Shown: positions 1 to 5,861 of the stretch, one piece after another
Layout of the letters: every line of letters starts with the position of its first letter
Numbering within the stretch: the stretch's first letter is position 1
Source: Atopobium sp.
GTDB lineage: Bacteria; Actinomycetota; Coriobacteriia; Coriobacteriales; Atopobiaceae
Length of the DNA: 6,269 nucleotides
Direction: 5' to 3'
Assembly: GCA_015258785.1 (NCBI GenBank)
Contig: JABZHP010000067.1
Span: forward strand, 1 to 6,269
Notes under the pieces: generated by a model
Seen by the model: the letters and a program-made list of their open reading frames with translations, nothing else
Databases searched by the model: none
What the model was told of the DNA's origin: nothing
Position numbers and translations under genes: made by a program

Positions 1-1
1 C

Positions 2-589
2 CTTACCTCCGTGACCGTCACGGGCGTAACGGAGCGCGCCGGCCTCACGCGCCGAACCTTTTATTCCCACTACAAAGACATCCCTGACCTGGTGCTTCAC
101 ATTGAGAAGGAAGCGCTGGCGGAGCTGCGACCTGCTGTTGAGCAGCTTGCTCGCGTCAATCTTGTTGAGCTCAAGGAGGCCATTGACTCCTACAAGCCAT
201 GTCCCGGCGCAACAGAGATGCTTCGCAGCATTCGCAAGCACGGCTTCTACCTGCGCCCTTTGCTGGGCAACGGCGGCGACCCCGCCTTCCAGGATAAGCT
301 AAAGCACCTGGTACACGAGGTTATCGCCCAGCGCGCCCTGCACGACCTTGATCCGCGCGCACTTGGTCCCTTCTTTGACTACTATCTGACCTTCGCAATT
401 TCTGCCGAGGTCGGCGTCCTTATCCGCTGGTTAATCGGCGGCATGCGCGAGAGCGACGAGCAGATGGCGGGCCTTATGACCGGCCTGATGTTTGTTGCAC
501 CTGGCGATCTGTACGGCAAGCCAATCAAGCTAGACGTCCCACGATTTGCGCTTGCAACTCTTGTTCTCGGAGAGGAAAACAATGATTAG
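2..589 (+). CDS. TetR/AcrR-family transcriptional regulator, 5' end cut by window
   Basis: DNA-binding repressor-type regulator, probably cytoplasmic and dimeric. The reading frame is open to the left edge (in-frame residues Leu-Thr-Ser precede the GTG at 11). That GTG lies inside the helix-turn-helix, so it is not the true start; roughly 25 N-terminal residues are probably missing. The segment TVTGVTERAGLTRRTFYSHY, followed by KD, is the classic TetR helix-turn-helix with its TFYxHY/F recognition-helix end. The all-helical C-terminal part contains RWLIGGMRESDEQMAGLM, which resembles the W-L-x-x-G-M-x-x-S-x-x-x-M-A signature of the TetR_C_8 (DhaS-like) ligand-binding class; that subfamily call is from memory. 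The stop codon (587-589) overlaps the ATG of the next gene (582-584) by 8 bases, which implies co-transcription and translational coupling. By analogy it probably autoregulates the operon in response to a small ligand, perhaps an acyl-CoA or other substrate of the neighbour; the ligand is unknown. The family assignment is secure. Confidence 0.93.
   Translation, partial: LTSVTVTGVTERAGLTRRTFYSHYKDIPDLVLHIEKEALAELRPAVEQLARVNLVELKEAIDSYKPCPGATEMLRSIRKHGFYLRPLLGNGGDPAFQDKLKHLVHEVIAQRALHDLDPRALGPFFDYYLTFAISAEVGVLIRWLIGGMRESDEQMAGLMTGLMFVAPGDLYGKPIKLDVPRFALATLVLGEENND
570..576 (+). promoter_or_regulatory. Ribosome binding site of the large activase gene
   Basis: The purine run GAGAGGA (570-576) sits five bases before the ATG at 582, inside the last codons of the TetR gene. 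It decides the start. The in-frame TTG at 546 has no comparable Shine-Dalgarno sequence, and starting there would add twelve residues that do not look like the family N-terminus. The site lies under the ribosomes that finish the regulator, which fits translational coupling. Confidence 0.75.
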
Positions 590-3500
590 TCCAAAGTTTG
601 AGCTGGTAGAGAACGGTGCAGAGCTTGCACCAAACGTTCCACTTGACCTATCTCAGGCCCACCTTATGCTGGGCATTGACGTTGGTTCCACAACCGTAAA
701 GCTGTCCGTCATCGACGAGGACGGCACGCTGGTCTACGCAAACTACGAGCGTCACCACACTGACGTTCGCGCAACCGCGCGCTCCCTGTTTGTCAAAGCT
801 CAGAAGCACATTGGCGAGACACCCATGTACGCCGCAATCACCGGTTCCGGCGGAATGCTCTTGGCGCAATGGCTTGACCTGGAGTTTGTCCAGGAGGTTA
901 TCGCTTCCAAGCGCGCTGTTGAGACGCTGATCCCTCAGACCGACGTTGCCATTGAGCTGGGCGGCGAGGACGCAAAGATCATCTACTTTGACAACGGCAT
1001 TGAGCAGCGCATGAATGGTACCTGCGCAGGTGGTACCGGTGCGTTTATCGACCAGATGGCGTCTCTCCTCAAGACCGACGCAACTGGCCTCAACGAGCTG
1101 GCAAAAGACGTCAAGCAGATCTACCCAATTGCATCTCGATGCGGCGTTTTTGCTAAGTCCGACGTTCAGCCGCTGCTCAACGAGGGTGCCGCTCCTGCTG
1201 ACATTGCTGCTTCCATCTTCCAAGCTGTTGCAAACCAGACCGTCTCGGGCTTGGCCTGTGGTCACCCTATCCGCGGCTACGTTGCGTTTCTCGGTGGTCC
1301 TCTGCAGTACCTCTCTGAGCTGCGCCGCCGCTTCTACATCACGCTTAACTTGGACGACGAGCACATCGTCTTGCCAAAGAACGCCCACCTCTTTGTTGCA
1401 ACGGGCGCTGCTCTTGCGGGCGAGTCAGACCGACCAATCACCTTTACGCAGGTCATGGAGGCACTGGACAACCTCAAGGACATCCAGGGCTCCGAGGTTG
1501 CCCGTCTGGATCCGCTCTTTGCTACTCAGCAGGACTTTGACGACTTCAAGGCCCGCCACGACCAAGAGGTAGTCCCCAAAGGTCAGCTGGCCAACTACCA
1601 CGGCCGCGTGTTCATTGGCATCGACGCAGGTTCTACCACTATGAAGGCTGCTGTTGTTGGCGAGAAGGGCGAGCTTCTTTACACCTGGTACGACAATAAC
1701 AACGGCGATATTCTGGGCACCGCTCGCAAGATCATGGACTCCATCTACGACGAGATGCCTTCCGACTGCATTATTGGCCACGTCACAACCACCGGTTATG
1801 GTGAGGGCATCCTGATTGAGGCTCTGCGCGCAGACTCGGGCGAGATTGAGACCGTTGCTCACCTGCGCGGTGCTAAGGCATTTGTCCCAGACGTTGATTT
1901 CATTCTTGATATTGGCGGTCAGGACATGAAGTGTCTGCAGGTCAAAGACGGCGTCATTGAGCACATCATGCTGAACGAGGCTTGCTCTGCAGGCTGCGGC
2001 TCCTTTATTGCGTCCTTCGCCGACTCCATGAAGATGGACGTTCGCGAGTTTGCAACCGCTGCAACCAAGGCAACACTCCCTGTTGACCTGGGCTCCCGTT
2101 GTACCGTCTTCATGAACTCCCGCGTCAAGCAGGCGCAGAAGGAGGGTGCAACCATCGGCGACGTTGCTGCTGGTCTTTCGTACTCCGTCATCAAGAACGC
2201 CCTGTTCAAGGTCATCAAGCTCCGCGACTTTAGCGAGATTGGCGAGCACTGCATTGTTCAGGGCGGTACTTTCATGTCCGACGCAACGCTCCGCGCATTT
2301 GAGCTGCTCACTGGTAGAGACGTCATCCGTCCAGACATTGCAGGTGTTATGGGTGCCTACGGCGCCGCTCTTCTCGCCCGCGACCGCGCAGGTATTGACG
2401 GCGTATCCACCCTGCTTGACCGCGAGTCCATCGACAACCTGCAGGTCAAGCTTACCAACACACACTGCCGCATCTGCCCTAACAGCTGCATGCTTACCAT
2501 CAACGACTTTGGCAGCGGCCACAGGTTTATCACCGGTAACCGTTGCGAGAAAGGCGCAGGTAAGAAGCGTGGCGCTAAGAAGAACGAGGCGCCAAACCTC
2601 TTTGCTTTCAAGAACAAGCTACTGTTTGACCGCGAGTCGCTTCCCGCTGACGAGGCTCCACGCGGCACCGTTGGTATTCCTCGCTCGCTGAACATGTACG
2701 AGAACTATCCGTTCTGGCACACGTTTTTCACTAAGCTGGGCTTCTCGGTCATTTTGTCCGACCAGACCACTGCAAAGACCTACGACGCAGGTATCGAGTC
2801 CATGCCTTCCGAGTCTGCTTGCTATCCCGCAAAGCTTTCCCACGGCCATATCATGAATCTGCTGGCCAAGGACCCAGACTTTATTTGGATGCCATGTATT
2901 CGTTGGGAGCGCAAGGAGGACGACTCCGCAACCAACCATTACAACTGCCCAATTGTCATGAGCTACCCTCAGGCGTTGGGTCTCAACGTGGACGAACTCT
3001 CCGATCCGTCCATCCAGTACATGGCTCCGTTCATTCCGTACGACAAGAAGAACGAGCTCAAGCGCCGTTTGTACGAGCTCATCAGCGAACAGCGCGAGAA
3101 GGACGCCCAGGTAGGCAAGGGTCGCTTCCGCGGCGAGCACATCACGCGCGCCGAAATTGACGCCGCTGTTGAGGCTGCATGGCAGGAAGACATCAACGTC
3201 AAGGACCAGATGCACCGTGCAGGTGACGAGGCTCTTGCGTGGATTGAGGAGCACGACGCTCACGGTATTGTTCTTGCAGGTCGCCCATACCATAACGACC
3301 CAGAGATTAACCACGCCATCCCTGAGCTGGTTTCTTCGTTTGGCTTTGCCGTTCTCACCGAGGATTCCATTGCTCATAAGATGATGCCTGAGCGCCCCAT
3401 CCGCATTGTTGACCAGTGGATGTACCACTCGCGTCTGTACCGTGCGGCTCGCTTTGTTGCATCCCGAAACGATCTGGACCTCATCCAGCTCTTCTCGTTT

Positions 3501-5336
3501 GGTTGCGGCCTTGACGCACTGACCACCGACCAGGTCCAGGAGATTCTTGAGGCTTCGGGCAAGATTTACACTATGCTCAAGGTTGACCAGGTCTCCAACT
3601 TGGGCGCTGCGCGCATTCGTATCCGCTCGCTGATGGCTGCTCTGAACGAGCAGCAGGCAGAGCTCGAGCGACTTGCAGCTGCTGGCCTGGTTACCGAGGC
3701 CGTTCCACAGGGCGTTCGCATGGCCGACGGCTCTCTGGAAAAGGCCAGGAGCACTAGTTCTTCTCGCCGTGCGCCGGTGTACCGCGAGGCAGAATCCGCA
3801 GCTTACGAGAAGGTCCGCTACACCAAGGAGATGCAGGAAGCGGGCTACACCATCCTGGCTCCGCAGATGGCGCCGATCCACTTTGAGCTGGTAGAGGAGC
3901 TGCTGAAGGGCGCGGGCTACAACGTTGTGCTGCTGCCTTCGGTTGACCAGGGCGCCGTTGACATGGGCCTTCGCTACGTCAACAACGACATCTGCTACCC
4001 ATCCATCCTGGTCACAGGCCAGATTATGGAGGCGGTGCTTTCCGGCAAGTATGACCTGACCAAGACCGCGGTTCTGATTTCTCAGACCGGCGGCGGCTGC
4101 CGTGCAACCAACTACATTGCGCTGATTCGTAAGGCGCTCAAAGATGCAGGTCATCCAGAGATTCCGGTCATTTCCGTTTCTGCTGCTTCCGGCCTTGACG
4201 AGGACAACCCAGGATTCAAGCTGTTCAAGCCCGATTTGCTGATTAAGGCAGTCTATGCGCTCCTGTACGGCGACCTGATCATGCAGCTGCTGTATCGTGT
4301 GCGTCCCTACGAGGCCGTTAAGGGTTCGGCAAACGAGCTGTATGACCAGCTCATGGCCGATACACGCTCCAAGATCAACGGAATTTCTCGCAAGGAATTC
4401 TACAAGCAGTGCCAGCGCACTATTGAGCTGTTTGACAGCCTGCCTGTGGTCAACGACCGCCAGAAGCCACGCGTCGGCATCGTCGGTGAGATTCTGGTCA
4501 AGTTCCACCCAACGGCCAACAACGAGCTGGTCAAGGTCATCGAGTCTGAGGGCTGCGAGGCTAACGTTCCGGGCCTGGTCGACTTCTTCCTGTTTGGTCT
4601 CTCCAACGCGATCAACACGCACAAGGAGCTGGGCACCACGCTCAAGAGCCGCATGACGCACATCGCGGGCATCAAGATGGTTCAGGGCCTGCGCGCGCCA
4701 ATCAACAAGATGCTGGAGAAGTCCGAGCGCTTTGAGCCATACCCTAACATCAATGAGCTGGCCGAGAAGGCCGAGCAGATCCTTTCGCTCTGCAACACGA
4801 TGGGCGAGGGCTGGCTGCTGACCGCTGAGATGTGCGACCTCATTGAGACGGGCACGCCAAACATCGTCTGTGCTCAGCCATTTGCCTGTCTGCCTAACCA
4901 CGTTGTCGGCAAGGCGGTCATCAAGCGCCTGCGCCAGATGCACCCCGAGTCCAACATTGTTGCTGTCGACTACGACCCAGGCGCGTCCGAGGTTAACCAG
5001 CTCAACCGTATTAAGCTGATGATTTCGGTTGCTAAGGAGAACTACAAGAACGGCGTAAACGGCGAGTTCAAGCTGGAAAACGCTGACGACCCCGTTACCA
5101 ACGACGCAACCATGCCATATACCGGTCGCGATAAGTTTGGCCTGGATTCCGTTGTCCGCGAGGGCGGTCACTCTTGCTCGTCGCATCACATGTCTGCGCT
5201 GGAAGCAACTGGCGCCAACCTGGGCGATCACGGCCGCACTGCTCCTGACCACGGAAAAGATTACGGTTCCATTAGGCTTTCCGAGGAGCAAATGGCTGCT
5301 ATCGAGCGCGCCAAGAAGAAGGCCGGCGTCAAGTAG
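582..5336 (+). CDS. Giant acyl-CoA dehydratase activase/reductase-like FeS protein (two BcrAD_BadFG domains, DUF2229, HgdB-like C-terminus)
   Basis: A 1584-residue cytoplasmic protein with four domains in tandem. Activase half 1 (about 30-281) has phosphate loop GIDVGSTTVK, ELGGEDAK, and cluster cysteines C148 (NGTCAGGTG) and C187 (SRCGVF). Activase half 2 (about 343-600) has GIDAGSTTMK, DIGGQDMK, C468 (NEACSAGCG) and C507 (SRCTVF). A cysteine module follows, C629-x2-C632-x3-C636-x18-C655. Reductase-like half A (about 671-1025, DUF2229) has SACYPAK (C747), MPCIRWERKE (C772) and FGCGLDA (C975). Half B (about 1076-1490) has NDICYPS (C1138), TGGGCRATNY (C1173) and FACLPNHVVGK (C1436). A His/Cys-containing tail ends the protein. 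Related HgdC-type activases hydrolyse ATP to inject one electron into a partner dehydratase or double-cubane protein; here activator and acceptor appear fused. From memory, relatives of this architecture are about 1400-1500 residues, so this copy is long. The ATG at 582 is supported by its ribosome binding site. The substrate is unknown. The superfamily is certain and the reaction is not. Confidence 0.95.
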   Translation: MISPKFELVENGAELAPNVPLDLSQAHLMLGIDVGSTTVKLSVIDEDGTLVYANYERHHTDVRATARSLFVKAQKHIGETPMYAAITGSGGMLLAQWLDLEFVQEVIASKRAVETLIPQTDVAIELGGEDAKIIYFDNGIEQRMNGTCAGGTGAFIDQMASLLKTDATGLNELAKDVKQIYPIASRCGVFAKSDVQPLLNEGAAPADIAASIFQAVANQTVSGLACGHPIRGYVAFLGGPLQYLSELRRRFYITLNLDDEHIVLPKNAHLFVATGAALAGESDRPITFTQVMEALDNLKDIQGSEVARLDPLFATQQDFDDFKARHDQEVVPKGQLANYHGRVFIGIDAGSTTMKAAVVGEKGELLYTWYDNNNGDILGTARKIMDSIYDEMPSDCIIGHVTTTGYGEGILIEALRADSGEIETVAHLRGAKAFVPDVDFILDIGGQDMKCLQVKDGVIEHIMLNEACSAGCGSFIASFADSMKMDVREFATAATKATLPVDLGSRCTVFMNSRVKQAQKEGATIGDVAAGLSYSVIKNALFKVIKLRDFSEIGEHCIVQGGTFMSDATLRAFELLTGRDVIRPDIAGVMGAYGAALLARDRAGIDGVSTLLDRESIDNLQVKLTNTHCRICPNSCMLTINDFGSGHRFITGNRCEKGAGKKRGAKKNEAPNLFAFKNKLLFDRESLPADEAPRGTVGIPRSLNMYENYPFWHTFFTKLGFSVILSDQTTAKTYDAGIESMPSESACYPAKLSHGHIMNLLAKDPDFIWMPCIRWERKEDDSATNHYNCPIVMSYPQALGLNVDELSDPSIQYMAPFIPYDKKNELKRRLYELISEQREKDAQVGKGRFRGEHITRAEIDAAVEAAWQEDINVKDQMHRAGDEALAWIEEHDAHGIVLAGRPYHNDPEINHAIPELVSSFGFAVLTEDSIAHKMMPERPIRIVDQWMYHSRLYRAARFVASRNDLDLIQLFSFGCGLDALTTDQVQEILEASGKIYTMLKVDQVSNLGAARIRIRSLMAALNEQQAELERLAAAGLVTEAVPQGVRMADGSLEKARSTSSSRRAPVYREAESAAYEKVRYTKEMQEAGYTILAPQMAPIHFELVEELLKGAGYNVVLLPSVDQGAVDMGLRYVNNDICYPSILVTGQIMEAVLSGKYDLTKTAVLISQTGGGCRATNYIALIRKALKDAGHPEIPVISVSAASGLDEDNPGFKLFKPDLLIKAVYALLYGDLIMQLLYRVRPYEAVKGSANELYDQLMADTRSKINGISRKEFYKQCQRTIELFDSLPVVNDRQKPRVGIVGEILVKFHPTANNELVKVIESEGCEANVPGLVDFFLFGLSNAINTHKELGTTLKSRMTHIAGIKMVQGLRAPINKMLEKSERFEPYPNINELAEKAEQILSLCNTMGEGWLLTAEMCDLIETGTPNIVCAQPFACLPNHVVGKAVIKRLRQMHPESNIVAVDYDPGASEVNQLNRIKLMISVAKENYKNGVNGEFKLENADDPVTNDATMPYTGRDKFGLDSVVREGGHSCSSHHMSALEATGANLGDHGRTAPDHGKDYGSIRLSEEQMAAIERAKKKAGVK

Positions 5337-5488
5337 CACGAATGCGCGCAGGTCGCGGGCTGGTGGCCGGCGGCCGACGCGAAGCTGCGGAGGTCGTGCG
5401 ATCAGCGCGAACGCGTGCGAACAGCGCGACCAGCGCGAACGCGCGCGCAACCGGCTGCGACCGGCGCGAACATTAAGGTTTGCACGTT
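5337..5488. other. GC-rich 3' trailer of the activase gene
   Basis: There is no gene here: 152 bases separate the activase stop from its terminator. The DNA is strongly GC-rich (43 of 60 bases in 5401-5460) and rich in CGCG and GCGA steps. Frames through it stay open only because stop codons are scarce at this composition; their translations are low-complexity Arg/Ala strings with no recognisable domain. It would form part of the 3' untranslated region of the regulator-activase mRNA. Confidence 0.6.
5403..5471. repeat. Degenerate GC-rich direct repeats (CAGCGCGA units)
   Basis: The octamer CAGCGCGA occurs at 5403-5410, 5422-5429 and 5431-5438. The 13-mer CAGCGCGAACGCG occurs exactly at 5403-5415 and 5431-5443, a 28-base offset. 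A diverged copy, CCGGCGCGAAC, lies at 5461-5471. Spacing is irregular, so this is a decayed or slippage-derived repeat rather than an ordered array. No function is evident. Confidence 0.6.
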
Positions 5489-5523
5489 AATGAGCCCCAA
5501 ACTTTTGTTTGGGGCTCATTTTT
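5489..5523 (+). terminator. Rho-independent terminator of the TetR-activase operon
   Basis: A perfect 14-bp inverted repeat (AATGAGCCCCAAAC at 5489-5502 and GTTTGGGGCTCATT at 5507-5520) encloses a TTTT loop. The 3' arm runs into a five-T tract (5519-5523). The orientation fits transcripts coming from the activase gene. On the opposite strand the stem is followed by AACGTG without a T tract, so termination from the GH32 side should be weaker. It marks the operon end. Confidence 0.92.
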
Positions 5524-5554
5524 GGCGAATTTGGGCCCAAAAAGGTAAAAAATG

Positions 5555-5692
5555 CGTTTAGTTGGAGTATTCATTTTGAAAAAGAGGTGTTTTGGCGTAA
5601 TCAGTTAAAGAAATAGTTAAAACTTTTTCGCCTTTCCTGGGCAAACGTAAAGATAAAAAATTGAACTAAATTCCTCGATTCCCAACTAAACG
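5555..5692. repeat. 11-base inverted repeat with 116-base spacer
   Basis: CGTTTAGTTGG at 5555-5565 is the exact reverse complement of CCAACTAAACG at 5682-5692. Neither arm extends further by perfect pairing. The arms could be two operator half-sites, the base of a long RNA hairpin, or chance in AT-rich DNA; the sequence alone does not decide. Confidence 0.45.
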
Positions 5693-5715
5693 GGTTTTTT
5701 ACCGCTTTAGCTATC

Positions 5716-5734
5716 AAAAACGGCGAATTTTCGC
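5716..5734 (-). terminator. Weak candidate terminator for the GH32 gene
   Basis: Read on the minus strand, GCGAAAATTCGC (5734-5723) can form a short hairpin with at most five pairs and a very tight loop. It is followed after CG by five T (5720-5716). It lies about 130 bases past the GH32 stop codon in the right orientation. The stem is short, so this is a tentative call; the strong hairpin at 5489-5520 could act as a backup from this side. Confidence 0.28.
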
Positions 5735-5770
5735 ACCAAAGAAAAATTTTGCGTATAAAACGTGTAAAAT

Positions 5771-5786
5771 ATGCAATATAATGCAT
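5771..5786 (+). promoter_or_regulatory. Possible -10 element within an inverted repeat
   Basis: A consensus TATAAT (5777-5782) is flanked by the inverted arms ATGCA (5771-5775) and TGCAT (5782-5786). No good -35 box lies 16-18 bases upstream and there is no TGn extension. The only thing downstream on this strand is a 19-codon reading stretch with no Shine-Dalgarno sequence. It may be a relic or a chance match in AT-rich DNA. Confidence 0.2.
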
Positions 5787-5861
5787 AACGTCGTCAATCC
5801 GTGGCTACAAACAGTACTCCTTTGGTGTCGGAGCAAGACTACGCCAAGCAAATCTACTGAA

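Larger units (their letters stand above)
5524..5861. other. AT-rich intergenic island without a recognisable gene
   Basis: The composition changes abruptly after the terminator: 21 of 60 bases are G/C in both 5581-5640 and 5701-5760, against 43 of 60 in 5401-5460. I see no tRNA, rRNA, known riboswitch or credible protein gene. The visible structure is an 11-base inverted repeat (5555-5565 with 5682-5692), the 9-mer GGCGAATTT repeated at 5524-5532 and 5722-5730, AGTTAAA repeated at 5603-5609 and 5615-5621, a palindrome TTTGGGCCCAAA at 5530-5541, and a TATAAT inside a small inverted repeat at 5771-5786. From about 5790 the base composition returns toward that of coding DNA. Confidence 0.55.

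Noticed and set aside
546..581. In-frame TTG at 546 as start of the large gene, adding 12 residues
   Set aside because: There is no suitable Shine-Dalgarno sequence before it, while the ATG at 582 has GAGAGGA at the right distance and forms a typical stop-start overlap with the TetR gene.
648..2522. Further long minus-strand frames (648-1388 and 1425-2522)
   Set aside because: Same cause: antisense shadows of the activase domains, with no motifs or ribosome binding sites of their own.
2619..5450. A 943-codon open frame on the minus strand, opposite the activase gene
   Set aside because: It mirrors the codon phase of a well-supported gene. Its translation is Val/Leu/Asn-rich without any recognisable domain, and the plus-strand frame carries clear family motifs throughout. 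Codon bias on the real strand suppresses antisense stops.
5403..5471. Repeats considered as a CRISPR array
   Set aside because: Units are short, unevenly spaced and degenerate, with no unique spacers of constant length and no cas genes.
5530..5541. Palindrome TTTGGGCCCAAA as an operator or terminator
   Set aside because: It has no loop, so it cannot form a normal terminator hairpin. It is a single 12-base palindrome with no nearby promoter to regulate.
5601..5786. A 61-codon minus-strand frame in the AT-rich island
   Set aside because: Its composition follows the AT-rich DNA (Phe, Asn, Lys, Ile). There is no domain, transmembrane pattern or clear ribosome binding site, so it is most likely chance.
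5821..5848. Imperfect hairpin (TTGGTGT / ACGCCAA) near the GH32 stop as its terminator
   Set aside because: The pairing is better on the plus strand than on the GH32 transcript, the loop is 12 bases, and no T tract follows on the minus strand.
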